DNA from: Sabellastarte sp. h YS-2021
Taxonomy: Eukaryota; Annelida; Polychaeta; Sabellida; Sabellidae
Length of the DNA: 64,000 nucleotides
Reading direction: 5' to 3'
Assembly: GCA_964017235.1 (NCBI GenBank)
Contig: OZ024938.1
Location: forward strand, 48,396,332-48,460,331
Part shown: positions 23,401 to 38,400 of the stretch, piece by piece
Layout: each line of letters starts with the position of its first letter
Numbering within the stretch: the first letter of the stretch is position 1
Made by a program: the position numbers and the translations under genes
The notes under the pieces: model-generated
Seen by the model: only the letters and a program-made list of their open reading frames with translations
Database searches by the model: none
Told to the model about the DNA's origin: nothing

Positions 23401-26400
23401 ATCATCAATCACTGGCCAATCAGTCATTTATGATCCAACTCAGATGAAAAAAAAACACCTTGGATTGGGATACGAATGTCATTAATATTAGATGTCAAAT
23501 TCGGTAGACGTATCATAGTTTCTGAGACAAGAAGTCAAAAGCAAGGGTAAGTCATGTGACCTTAAGATAAATCAAAGGTCAAGTTTAAGGTAATTATACA
23601 TTTTCGCACAGCCAAAGAAGATACCAGTACATGTCAAAAATTATTTCCAATTTTTTCTTTAAACTTAAGCAAACATTAAAGTGAGACCGTCAGGTGACAG
23701 TGGTCACAAGAAAACTTGACCCAAAACCAGATAAGCACCCTTTTAAAGGAGACTTAAATAGGTTGCCAGCAGGACAACACATGTACTTACCTTTGGTGAG
23801 TAACCTTCCAAAGTAATCAATGGCTGGCTCATCCTCTGAGAAGCTAAAGGGTGTGGCATCATGGACCAGACCATGCATGGCAGCAGACTTACCTGCCATA
23901 CTCTCTATCATCATACCTAATTCAAAAAAAGTTGTATAAGGGTATGAAGAACTAAGAAATAACAAATAGTCATATACCTATAAAACTCAATAAAGTAGGT
24001 CGAGACTGGTCAGCAATATGATCCCAGATAAACCAGATGGTTCCTAATCTGATAAGATGGATTAAATTTTTCCTACCAATTTGCTATTATTCTATGGAGA
24101 ATCTTGCCAATTTTAAATTCAGGGTCTTGAATATGAAACCAGGAGAGATAAGTATCAGATTATGAGAGGTTTGTTTCCACTGAAATTTATCCACATATCC
24201 CTTAAGTTCAAGTGTATATTTCCAAGTACCACAAAGGATTAGAAAACATACTCAAACCCAAAGCCTATTACTGTTGCATGATATCTTGCCTTATTCAGTG
24301 GTAACCCAAGAGAGTATAGATCAAAGTAAAGGAAAGTAGGTGAATAGCATGCATTTGGTATGTATCAAAGAGGTTTCCACTGTTTGAAGAATGTTTACAT
24401 TAAGAATGATACTATAAAATGTATAAATGTAGATACAATATACTGCTAGCAATATTCTGTTTTACATGAACGTTAATGTGTAAACCTGCCAACCCCACAT
24501 TTTCAAGATTTTGGGATTTACAATTTATTATATTGGCTCCCAAAATTAAAGTGAGGCTTAATGGGGTTCTTCTAGTGCACGCGCATGCGCGGTCATGTGT
24601 ATACATACTGGTACTGACAAGAATATTTATTTTAAAAATATTCCGGTTTGGTCGCCCATGTTTGCTCCCGCCAACATGTAAGCACTAGTGAGGATAAGGT
24701 AAGGGTATTTTACGCAATAAAAATTCTGTTTTACATGAACGTTAATGTGTAAACCTTCAAGGAAAACCTCCCCTACTAGATGTGCATTACACATATTTAA
24801 TGTTTAACAAAAATATTATGTCTATTTGTGCTAATTCATTATATGTTTGACACATCTTACCAATGGTCATTCTTGATGGGAAGCCGTGAGGATTAAACAA
24901 GATGTCAGGTTGCATTCCACTCTCTGTGAATGGCATGTCTGCAATTGGCCACTTCTTGCTGTAAAAGTAAATAGTCCAATTAATGGTCTTTGCCTTAATC
25001 TGTCACAACATGAAAACCAAATCATTTTATTTCTTTGTCATAAGTGTTGTAAAAACATTTTTTCATAAAATATATACAGCTACATGTTCAAGTTATAAAT
25101 GTACTGGACCCACAAAGAAAACACATCAGTTAACCTTCAACAGTGCTTTTCAAAGGAAGATGATAATTTCTACTCGAAATCAGTGCATCAAATTGGCACA
25201 GAACTGGGAATCTGCATTTAATTCCAGAATATTTACTTCATATCTCTTATTTTTCTCCTTTAAACTTAAGTTTCACAAAGCCTCATTACAAAAGGTGTTT
25301 CCTTGAAACTTAAAGAGGGAGTAAGAATTATTAAACATTCTTTGAAGGATATTTCCTTAAATTTAAGGTTGGCCTTTTGCTTTCTTAAAATTTAAGGTAG
25401 TTTCCTTGAAATTTCAAGGGCTTGTTTAAAGAAGAAGACTTTGTGAAAGAGTTTCGTTATAAGAGGGAGACATTCAAGAATATCCTTAAATTTAAGGTGA
25501 CCTTTATTTCTTTATTTTAAGGAGGCTTTCTGAAACTGGGCCCTTTTATTAAGTTCTAGTTAGTAAAGAAATTCCATGTAGAGGATTTCTATACAAAAAG
25601 AAGTTTGTATTTACTTACCTGCAGATGCCTTTCTGTCCATGTCTACTGGCAAACTTGTCCCCTATGATAGGGTTCCTGTTGATTCGCAGTACAATACAGG
25701 CCTGTGTGAAGGGTCCCCTGCCCATCCCATCACCCAAAGCCTTCACCTGGTCCACATAGGCCGGCTCCTGAGACTTGTACTTCACTATCTTCACTTGTCC
25801 TGTGGTCACATTGACAGTACTGGAAAAAATAGTTTAAATTGTGAAACTGATACAACAAAATAAGAAAACTTAGATATTTAATGAATGCATGATAACCTCC
25901 AGGGACATCATGGACAGGATCAATAGAAGGAGTCAATACGGTGGAGGAAAATAGTGCAAACAATTTGGTTAAGATTTTTTTTTTTTTTTTTGTAAATTAT
26001 AAGTTCAACTGTTTATATTTTTCACCAACAATCAATAGTATTCCTCTTCCATTATGCTTGTGGGCTTACTAATGAAAACTGACTGAAAGTATTTAATCAT
26101 TTACCATACTCCTGTACTGTTAACATTAAAAGGTCAAAAGTCAGGGTTTACGTCCTTTGCAACAGCTAAGATCATATTCTAACATGATGGCGAAGTAACA
26201 AAGTTTCTAATTGGCTAATCGAACAAAAATACCATGCTAAATATAATCACAAAGTTGTGGCTGTTACATCCAGACCCAGTTATCATTTAGCCTCCTAAAA
26301 ATGTAAAAGTTATCACAAAAAAGTAATAAAAATATTTTATTATGGACATATCATGTTAGAATAGGGTACCCCGTTGTGATATAAACCCAGAATTCATGCT

Positions 26401-29400
26401 ATAAATTTGCGTAGAGTATGGACTTTTATGGCATATCCCTATATCAGAACACACCCTGAGTATAATCCCACAATTATCTATAAACTGGGTTTGAACCCAT
26501 GACCACAGAGATGGGAGCCTAAGCTAATGAAGTTTGATATATATTATCCCTGAAACACTTACCCATAGAATGGGTCGCCGTCTTTTAATAAAGTACCTAT
26601 TGGTGGAAATCCATCAGCATCCAGAGCTGGTTCATAAGTTTTCTGGTCTTGGCCATTGCCTAGAAAGCAGTTCAAAAATCTACCATAGAGTACCAACAAG
26701 TAACACCACATATTAATAATTATCAAATTATAATCTCCCATATCAATTTACAAATGCAGAACAATGAAGACTCCTGAAGTTGAGTAATTAAAGAATGTTG
26801 GTTTATAAAAGCATATGCACTATATCACTCTACTAAAACCTATATTATCAGAAATTCTATTATTTAAATATGTAACATTATTAATTTCCTTCTATTCTCA
26901 TAAATATTGTCTTTAAATTTCATGAATATTTGGTCATTCCAATGAAATCTTCTTATCCCAACTTGCTCACATAAAAAATAGTAGATACTGAATGTAATGA
27001 CCCAAGTCTGGATCAAGTTTCTTTTGTATTTTTCTAGATGCAATGGATCTCAACTTACCAAATATGCAGGATGCCTGTGATTCCCTGCCTTCCTTCAGAT
27101 TAATTCTCTGAGATTTAATCACAGTACCATGACAAAACCCTCGTTCGTACGATCCTTTGTTCAATATCATGGCATCTTCCATGTCATATCCCTAGAGAAA
27201 GTACCAATCTCTTACAGTATTTCAGTTAGAGTTGAAAGGGATATTCGCATTATTCGTTCTCCGCTCTGCATTTTCCGTATTCGACTTTGATCATGAGCAA
27301 ACAAATATTCGGTATATGTATAGAAATTAGGCATCAAAACGCAAAATAGCGCAATTAACTATGATTTTTGTCAAATAACATAATAATTCATTAGAAATTA
27401 GTAAAATATACCTCGTTTACTTATGTTTTTATGACAACTTTCATTTGGGTATTTCGACAAAATAAATGGACAGTGCTAAAACACACCAAACGAATATTTG
27501 AAAATTTCCGAATTCCGGGATGCGGATATTCGACCACGATTTTTGTCTTCTCTTTCAGCTCTAATTTCAGTATATTAAGCTTATTATTTAGTTTCAAGAA
27601 ATGGCACCAGTTGTGCATTTTGCATTCGTCAATTATTCTATTTACTTAGAGAATGGGGGCCATGGTGACAGAGTGGTAACACTCTCACCTCCCACCTCTG
27701 AGATCGGGGTTCGGTTCCTGGCCCGACCGCAAGTGGGAAAACTGGTAGTTGCTTGCCGTTGGTCGGCAGTTTACAGTATAGAACCTTGACCAACTGCATG
27801 TACTGGTTTCCTCTGCCCTCCCAACTACCTGTCGTGATATGACCTGTACAGTGTTGAAAGCGACAGTAAAATCCCAAATAAATTAATAGAGAATGGAGAC
27901 ATAAAAACAACATAAACATTTTACAGGTAAATTTGACAATATGAAGCCATCAAAGATGTATCTTACAATCTGAATGTTATTTGAAAATCAATTAATACAC
28001 AAAGCCATAGAAGAGTTTGATGCTGTATTCCCTGCCCTATTCAAAGGATTAGATAAAATAGCCACAATGTGGTTTATTTTAAGGAGTATCCCAGGAAGTG
28101 AATATCAAACTTGCTGAAATCACAAACGAACAGCATAGGATAGAATACTCGCTATTGCATAGGTAAATGACATGCTATGGTACAGTTCACATTTGAATTC
28201 ATTTATATGGAACATAATCATATTCTTGTTCGGATAAAATGTCAGAGCCTCTTTACATTTGGGAGAAAAAGCTTTCAACATCACTGGGTTTATTCTATGG
28301 AATAGTCTGCCTGACAATATCAAAACTGCTGTCAATACACGACACTTAAACATTAAAGAAGATTCTGAAAAAAAAAAAAAAAATTTCAAAGTTGCATATA
28401 ATATACAGTATACATCATTTATTGAGTTGTTAAGATAAAGTGCAATTTCAGTGACTTTTTAATAATAAGACCTACAGTTGAATGTACTCACAGTATATGA
28501 TATAACAGCCACTACTGCATTGGTACCCTGTGGGTAGTTGTCAGCACCATAGTAATCATGTAGTGCCGGCCTCACTATGGGTGTCTGTGGGGTCTGTATC
28601 CTGTAGAGCTTGTTGTCACTTCTGTGCTTTAATGCATGGCAGGGTGTACCCATAGTTTGCTTGCCCATCTGAAACCATGGTAAAGTGTTGAGATTATTTC
28701 ATTTGTGTCACATGAAACAGACCTTACTTTTGTAGAAAACACATTACATTCTCTGTTAAATACTCCTCTTGGCAAGTAACAATTAGGTCTGATAACAGAA
28801 AGGTCAGATAATAGAAAGACTAAAATAACAGGTTTAAATAGAGTTGAGAGAGTGGATTTGAGGTTGGATAATTGAAAATTTGGATAAAAGAGGGTCAGAT
28901 AAGAGGTTCTACTGCATTTCTTCAGGTAAAATTAACTGTATGACTTTTGACTTAAGGTCAGGCCTAAGATCCATACCTCTGACCTGCATAGTGAGGAAAC
29001 CCCCTCCTATATGGGATTTCCATGATTATATTAGACCTTGGATTTTAGCTAATGCAAAATTGGCACAAATTTTGATTATATTTGTCCCACTTGTAAAGAA
29101 TGCTTCCAAGTTGTGAGTTTTCCAATCAACTGGTGTCGTTCACATGATTTCTTAATCAAACTTTGTTCACCTGCAATTTATGTCATGGTATTCTTTTTCA
29201 ATATAATCCCCTGGTCTTTTGGAGTTAATTGATTCAGACACCACAGTATATAGACACAAAAGTACAGCCACCCTTACCTGACACTGATACATATTCCTTG
29301 GACTCTGATTGAAGTCTGAGAAAGGTGTGAGGTTTGCAATCATGGACAGCATGCTGTATTCTGTCTTCTCCTGATGGGTTGTTACCTGGATAATATATTT

Positions 29401-32400
29401 AATGATTTGTGTTGAGGAAACCATTTGATCATTTAAAGTAAGACAGTATTGAAAATATATACAAATAAACCAAACTAAGTCTGCAAAATCAAAGGTGTCA
29501 GTTTGTGTTTTATGTCTCATACAATAGAAGGATCATATTGGTACAACCCCTAAGTCTTGCCACTTGTGGGAGTCAAACCCACACCATGGTAACAGTCGGT
29601 GATTACATGCCAAACTTGCTAATCACTAGGCCATCAAAGACATACATGTAACTTAAAAGCTCTTGCCAGAAGGAACCACTTGAGATTACTATTGAGAAAG
29701 AACAGTACAGACACGAGTAATATTGTGTAATGGATGTGTGTGATAAGAATGGCCAAGGATGTGCATTGTATATGAAATTTGATATTTTCATCAAAACAAT
29801 TAAAACGTACTATATTTAAAAGAGACGTTTAATTTAGATGATGGCCTTTTGTGATCCCAGAAGATCCTCAACTAATCTATTCACAAACTCCTTCAATATC
29901 TTCTTCTTGTATGACATACATTATCAAAGCTTTCAATCAGCTTCAATTTATTCTAAGGATTGATAACTGATAGTAGTTTTAAACTGAATATAAAATTTTA
30001 ATTGCTGTTTGTATGTCAATCAATACCGAAACATCACATGACATACCTTGTCTATTTGAATTCAACAAATAACTAAAGCAATGATATAACAAGTCATTGC
30101 TAGCTGTGTCTGGTCACTTCTATAATCTTGTAAGACATGACCCCAAATAAGGATTTGTGTAACTAATCTCACATACCCCTTCAACGGCCTCCTCTGGTAT
30201 AACACAAATGTCCATGTAGACCTGTTCAAAGCTTCCAATCATCTCTGTACATTTGTATGCTAGGTTTGTGACTGGTCTCATCATACGGGCTGGAGTGGTA
30301 AACAGGAACAGACCAGGATACTGAGATGCTTCTTCAGTCTTGGGGACTAAACACACTTCCAACTTGGATGGAACCTGTACAAAATTTAAGTTGGGGAAAT
30401 ACACCCCTTTCAACAGCTAATGGACCAGTTTCACTGTGACAAGTTATCCTCCTAAATGCCCCAAGTTTATGGTCTGTAGCCAAATCATGGGGTACGTATG
30501 ACACCCATTCACATGAGCACTGTTTCTGTCCTTAGTAGTCACGACTGAACTTTCTCATTTCAACTAATTTAAGACAAAGCCTGAGGCTGCTACTACTTGT
30601 CATAGGGTGTTGTGACAAATCAGTAGGCTGTTACAACAAAACATAATTAAAAATATATAATGTGTTTTGTCACAAAGGTAACTTTATTATATGTGTATTT
30701 GTGGCATTATACTATTGTAATGTAAATTAAAACTTATATTTCAAAAATCAAATGAGCTTTCTCATCAAAAGGCTGGTGTGTTAACAAAACCCTATCTCTG
30801 AAGTACTTTTTGGAAAGTGCAATTGCAACCAATCTTCTACATTTCTCCACTAAAATGGATCTAAGAAATCTTGACCAATGAGAAGATCAGCTGTGCAAAG
30901 TTCATCAATTAATCTTTTCTACGGCCGGTTAGTGATTGTGACTTGATGCTTTCACTTATCATAATGAATTGTAGCAGTTAGGGGCAGGTTATAAGACTGA
31001 TCTTTTCAATCATTTGACTGATCTTCCCCTTGGGTAAAAAACATGTTCTGTCAGTTTTCCTGCCCCTTTTTACATAGAATCAGTTGTAGCAGTCTTCAGA
31101 GTTATAAATCAGTTTTTACAATAAGTCTTGGAAGTGAAACTAAGGCCAGAGGTGAGATCTGGGGCTGTATTATAGAATAGAATAGAAACATTTATATAGC
31201 GCAAAATTGATGCAACATCCTCTAATGCGCTTGAAATCAAAAAGGGAAAGTCGAGGGACGTTCGAGGTCATGATCCAAGGTTAGCGCCCGCCAGGGAGAT
31301 GTACTATGGTGGAGGATATGCTAATCTAAACAAGTAGGTCTTTAGCTGGCTACGGAAACCTGTTATTGTTTGTTGTGATCGTACTGATTGTGGGAGTCTG
31401 TTCCATTCTATGGGGGAAGCCACTGCAAAACCTCTCCTACCGATGGCCTTTTTGTGAGAGGCTGAGGAAAGAGAAAGACGATTTCCACGTGTTAGACAAC
31501 TGGTTTTGATCAAGGATGATAGGTATATGGGTTGAGAGAAATTTATAGCCTTGAAAGTAATTAGATTGTACTTAAACAATATACGGTAAGTGATAGGAAG
31601 CCAGTGTAGTTTTTGAAGAAAAGGAGTGACATGGCTAGTTCTATCAAGTCTAAAAACAATTCTACAAAGGGCATTTTGTATCTTTTGGAGTTTAGCAACA
31701 TTGTACTTACTGATGCCATAAAGTAGGGAATTGCAGTAGTCAAGTCGACTACTGATCATTGAGTTTGCAAGCAAGGCTGCAGTTTCCACACTGAGGAATT
31801 TACGGATACGTCTTAGGTCCTTAAGGTGGTAGTAGCAGGCTCGACACATATTAGTTATGTGGTTGGAAAAGGTGTTTCCAGAGTCAAAAATTACACCCAG
31901 GTTCTTGACTGTATCAGTAGGGGAAATAGAATTTCCGAGAAGTTGAGTAGGGAATTTATTTATGAGGGACTCTCTGGCTTGTCTATCACCTATTATAATA
32001 AATTCAGTTTTCTCGGGATTGAGTTTCAATTTCACGCCAGCCATCCAGTTTTGGATACATGTGAGACACTCTGTAAGCTCAGCGAAACTGGAATCAAAAT
32101 TCCTATTGTCCAATGCTAGATATATTTGGGTGTCATCAGCATATAGATGGTGGGTGACATTGAAATTGGAAGCGATATTACTGAGAGGGGTTGTGTAAAG
32201 GGTAAAAAGGAGGGGGCCCAGGACAGAGCCCTGAGGCACACCATACGGAAGTGAGAACACATCTGAAAAGCTATTTCCTAATTTAACCTTCTGTTTCCGG
32301 TTTGAGAGATAGGATCTGATCCACCTCAACACAGTGCCATCAACCCCAAACCAATCTCTTAGGGAATTAAAAAGAATGTCATGGTCGATAGTGTCGAATG

Positions 32401-35400
32401 CCGCTGAGAGGTCCAGCAGTGTGAGTGCGACAGCCTTACCAGAGTCCAACGAAGCAGCAATGTCATTCTGGATTTTCAACAGCGCTGTTTCTGTGGAATG
32501 GAGTCTCCTGTAAGCGGATTGGTTGACATTGGAGAGCCCCTCGCTATCGATATAATTATTTAACTGTTTGGCAACTACTTTTTCGATCAGTTTGGATAAG
32601 AAACTAAGGTTGGATACCGGTCTATAGTTTTTTAGGAGATTTCTGTCTAAGTTTGGTTTCTTGAGAAGAGGGGTGACATATGCTGTTTTGAAACAGTTTG
32701 GGAAACTCCCTTCTTTGAGTGAATAGTTTATAATATTGGTGATTGGAGTGACCAAAATGTCTGCACACTCTTTGACTAGTGCGGTAGGTATTGGGTCCAG
32801 GTCGGATGATTTGGTGTTGGATGACCTTAGGATTTTGAGGATGTCATCCTCAGATACAGGCTCAAAAGAGGTCAGGGCACTGCTATTACTCTTCGGTATT
32901 GTGAGGGAAACAGGCACTGATGACTCTAAAGCAACTCTGATTTTCACAATTTTGTCACTGAAAAAATGACCGAAAGTGTTAGCTAAATGAGTAGGACTAA
33001 TATGATCGGGTAGGATGATAGTTGAGGTTTTGTGCAAGATTTTCTTGAAAGTGTTCCACAGAGCCTTGGGGTTACCATTATTTTCAGCAATGACAGTGGA
33101 ATAGTGCCTGCGTCTTGATTGTTCCAGTAGGAAATTGTAGCGATTGACAGCAGCTCGATATCTTCTCCGGTTGATTGCAGAGTTGTTTTACTGCGCCATA
33201 CTCGCTCACACTTGCGCTTCAGACGCTTTGCTGAGAGGATGTCTGAATTCACAAAGCCTTTGTCGGGGTGCACTGGAGCCATTTTCCTCTTTATTGGGGC
33301 ATGATTGTCTAGAATGCTGCGCAAGGTGTTGAAATATTGGTGACTGAGCAAACTGGCTGTTCTGTGAGGATGCTTGATTAGATCAGAATTCAGGATGTCC
33401 TCTTTAAAATCCGTGATGTTTATCTTGTGAATTTTCCGGGTATTAACTTGTCTAAATTTGCAGGGAACCTCAATAGGTATATTGACCGAAAAAGTGATGG
33501 CAAGATGGTCAGATAGCCCAGCTATAACCTTAGCGCAGAGTGCCTTTGAAAAGGTGTCCCTCACACATATGACATCTAATATATGGCCATGAATGTGTGT
33601 TGGGGAATCAATAATTTTGGTGAAATTATATTGGCAGAGGGAATCATTGAATTTCTGCGACCAACCGTCCTGTTTATCCAGGTGTAGATTTAAATCACCT
33701 AATATTACATTTTCACAACATGATAAGGCAGCACCTTCGACAAAGGAACTGAAATCCTCAATGAAATTGGCTTTGGAAACATTGGGAGGCCTATACACAG
33801 TATGGAAAACAATATCCTGAGCATTGCCATTTCTTAGATTATACAATACTTAGATCATTTCTAACTTAGATTTCAAGTATTTCTTAGATTTTAAGTAAGA
33901 AATTATGAAACTGAACATTCCTAACTTTTGTTTTGTGAATACAAAGTGCAAGAAAAACTTAAGTGGAAAACCTTCCCTTACATAGATCTAAGGTCACCTT
34001 ATCTAAGTATTGTTACAGAATACAGCCCAAGGGCTGGCCATCAGTGAATCCCAAATGTTGCCATAACTTGGATTTTAAAGCCCACAGCCACAAAGTTAAG
34101 TGCTAACTGATCAATTAGCAAATTCAATTATGGTCTTGTCAACCAATCAGTCAGTGATAACCTGGGAACCTGAACAAGTACATTGAAGGATAGTTATAAG
34201 GTTTAAATTTTGAAACAAATTTTCTTTCTATGTTAACCTTTTATGTATGTAATAATAAAGCAGAAATTCCAGAAACCAAGTTAAACTGCAATGGACAAAA
34301 AGTACTGTGTGGAAGGAACAGGCATTTGCTTCTGCTGAAAAGGTAATTCCAGTGAACAAGTTTCAACAGTACTGTCATATGGTACTTGTACTTTCTTTTC
34401 CATTAATTTTTGTATTCTATAGAGTTTCTCTATTGAGACTGCTATACTGTGATATTTTACTTTGTCTACTCTGCTTTAAAAGTGTTAATTCACATCTAAA
34501 GGGAAAATAAATTCTACTAAAACAGGATCAACATTGTTTCATAATTGTATATCACTGACCCCAACTTTCTAACCTATTTACTGTATATACTAATGCCTAA
34601 CTCAGAATAACAGGATCCAGGGTAAATGGGTAGATGAATCCACTATGTAACAAATTTGATAATTTAATTCTAGTAAATAAGTTTTAACTATAATGTGGTT
34701 CTCCCACTTTCGAAACCATGATTTTTAAACCTTATTTCTCTCCTAAGAATGCTATATTTTGATCTATAATTCAGTCTCTTTAATAGAAAATTCTGTTGAA
34801 TTCTACATGAACAGATTAAGGCGCTACTCACATTTTCCAAACCATTTACTTTCATACATCTGATCTGCTGTTCCACCGAGTCTGCTGTGCTGTGATGGAC
34901 CCATCCCACCATCTGACCATCCATCATGACGGGGTAATAATCAGTAGCAGCCCCAGTTAGAGGGCTGTTATAAGGTATAACTCCCTGGCTGTACAGTAAC
35001 TTAGTCATGTGACCACACTGGTAGATATCATTAACTATCTGAAAACCCAAACAGAAACTGAAGAAGAAAGCTATTATGCTACTGACTACTTACATGGCAT
35101 TTTCTTTTCATTTTGGAATGATTTTGAATTTTTTCACCATATTGTAAAATTTGTATAGAGTTTGTATTTTAGTGCATCCTATTGTATTGGATAAGTTTTC
35201 TGCATACAGGCCTCAATAAGGTATTACTTGATATGTCTCCACACTCAGACAAAGATAAGTACAATTTAATATTCTAACATGACACGGCTGTGTCCGCGAT
35301 TCTGATTGGCTAAGACGCGAAAAGTTGCTCTGTAAAACCCCGCATAACATCCCCTGTTCTATTTTATCGCTCACAATGCCGCTCCGCAAAAAGAAAACTT

Positions 35401-38400
35401 CAAGTAACAGCTTGGATTTTTGTTATTAAATAAACAAATAATGGTAAATACGACATTTATGGATTCTTACATTTGAAAATAGAATATACTGATATGAATG
35501 TACAAAATTTTAAGGAGGTTTAACAAAGAAAGGGTTATTTTATTTGTGGCTCTTCCAATATTTCAACTGCACCATTTGATAAATAATCTTTATAGAATAT
35601 TCGTATATTTTTGTACAAAATAGCTTCAAAACTAATTTTTATGAGATAATTTTAAAATGTCATGTTAGAATAGAAATAGACAACTCCGAGCTCGGTGTTA
35701 TAGGAGATTTTACAACGATTAGCGCATTAGAATCACTCAGGCTTCGCCTTCGTGATCCTAATATCGCTAATCGTTGTAAAATCTCCTATAACACCTCGCT
35801 CGTCGTTGTCTATTTCTATATTATATTGAAGTTGAAAGTTATTACATCTCTGGCTACTCACATGGCATGTAGCAGTCATGTGATTGAGTAGACCACAAGG
35901 TGTCCCATCTGGCGTGTGTACTGGACAGAGAAACCCTGAAATTGTGCAAATATTATAACAGTTGATTAACCATGGAAAGGTACAAGTCATAATGACAATG
36001 AGTTTCTGTCCCATCGCACATTACTGTAGGTATTTCTGACGGTACGCAATGGCGAGGGACAGAGCTCACATGTACTTGTTTTCTGTGTAAATTTTGAACT
36101 GCGAAAAATTACTGCATTAACTTTCAAAAATCCTTGATATGTCTACATAACTGTATCTAGTTTACAATATATATGTTGATCTCTGTCCCTCACCACTGCG
36201 TACCATCAGCATATCAATAGCAGTTGGCGACGGGACAGAAACTCAATCTAAATGACATCACTACTTTCCTGAGATGTTCTTCAAATCTATTGGACAATCA
36301 AGCACGGGCATATTAGTTACCACATTTTCAAGCCATAACTAGCACAATCATGCTCAAATAAAGCATACAGTTTAAGTCGTTAACAATAATTTGTAGATTG
36401 AAATAATGTTTAAAATCAGGCTACTTTACATTTTAAAATGAAAGGACTGAAAATCTACGTATGTTGTAAAAACCTGATAGGTCAATTTTTACACTTTATT
36501 TTATCACTGTATGCATAGAAGTTCAAAATGTTTGAAAGTCTGTGGATTCTCCTGTGGCTCAACCTATAACAGCAATGATATTTATGATGTGGCTTCACGA
36601 CAGCATGGTTCTTTATATGCATGTGCATATTACATTAAGGAATATAAAAACTGACAGAGTATGTGAAATTGGACACTGGCAGCACCCTTTTAGGGTAAGG
36701 CAAAATAACAAACCTTTAGGTTAATTTTTATTTCAGGGGCGATCAGGGGCCACATACTATCTCAAAAGACACAAACCTGTGATGAGTTTCTCACAAGTCA
36801 AGGAAATAGAAGTAGGGTTCCTTCCTGTCAATACCTCAATACCATGGCGAAGCTCTCATTTCTTTAAATGTATTTTTTTTGTATTTGTACCCAGCAAAAT
36901 ATCTCCATGTACTACAGGACTCAAAGCGCTATATGACCCATCCAACTGCACAAGTACAGCCCAAGCTCTCAAGTGACTGACATTCCCCTAACTGAAAGAC
37001 AGAGGCTCAAGGATGACCATTTATCAACATCCTTGAGGTTCTTTAGCCTGCCACTGGGGATAGGACCGAATGATAGAGGACTGCTATTTTAAGTGGTCAT
37101 CCAAGCCACTATGTATCTGCCTTTACCTGGGTTTGAACCCAGGTTGTCTGTGTTCCTAGGTGAGTATGTGACCCACTAGGCCACAGTGGCAGATTTATAC
37201 TTTTAAGTAATTACATAGAGACACTAATATGCTATGAAAACCCACCCCAGGCATCGGGAAGCAGTTTTCTCACTGATGTAGTTCTCATTTCTTGAAAGAA
37301 GGAGCCTCTGTGTATGCAGCGAAAATGTGACAAGTAACGGTAAAAATTCAGTTTATCAGCCAGTACTACAAAGCCTGTGGCCTGAAACAAACAAAAGAAA
37401 CTATATAAATTACTGATATTGAGCAGGTGAAATAACTCACAAGGCAATCCCTTAAATTCAGAAAATTATTAAATAAATTAGGTAAAACTACCAAAATATG
37501 ACAAGAACATCCCATAGTTTAAGTTACATGCTAAAATGGCTTCCTCTAAGATAAAGTGACAAATACCAGATATTTTAGACTTTGCATAAACAGCTACAGC
37601 TAAGAATCAAAAGTGCCTAACTTAATTATATTTTTATTCCATTCCTACAGTAGACCCCTACACCATCAGTGGGCAATACTCAAATGTATCAAAGAAAATT
37701 CAGGCACAAAGAGTGTGCAGGCAGTTTAAACTGTTAAAACAGGTACCACGGAATTTCTTCACCATCCATAATGTCCTTGTACATAATATTTTACGCAATG
37801 TACTTCAGTTTACCAAGAGATTAAATTCCACAGTGCTGATGAATTTATTTATTTGGGGTTTTATGTCACTTTCAACACTATACAGGTCATATCACGAGGG
37901 GTAGTTGGAAGGGCAGAGGAAACCAGTACATACAGTTTGTTAGGGTTCTGTACTGTAAACTGCCGACCAACGGCAAGCAACTACCAGCTTTCCCACTTGA
38001 GGCCATGCCGGGGATCGAACCCCGGCCTAAGAGGTGGGAGGCGAGAGTTTTACCACTCTGCCACCGTGGCCCCCACAGTGCTAATGAAAAGTAAAATAAC
38101 CATAATCATGTGGGTGCTACCCGCTAGTCTACAGACATTGCACTTATGAATACAATATACTGTAGACTGCTGTTTGACACACAAGGTCCTTAAACCCTAT
38201 TAATTAAAATGGAGGGCAACTAAAACATAATTGATTTAGTTTTATATTAATACTGGTTTCAGTGGCGCATAATAGAAACAGAAATCATCAGATAAATCAT
38301 TAGTCTGTTTGCGTCTAGAACCTGAAGTTACAGTATGTGAGCCCAGTAATGGGCAAAATATCTCGCATTTAACTTCTGTGAGACATTTCACCCAATGGCT

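Noticed and set aside
33144-33332. Plus-strand open frames over 31826-33820
   Set aside because: They are antisense to the LINE ORF2.
37130-37192. A tRNA gene
   Set aside because: A and B boxes are present but no acceptor and anticodon stems form; treated as a SINE head. The same applies to 29546-29635, 27657 and 38070.
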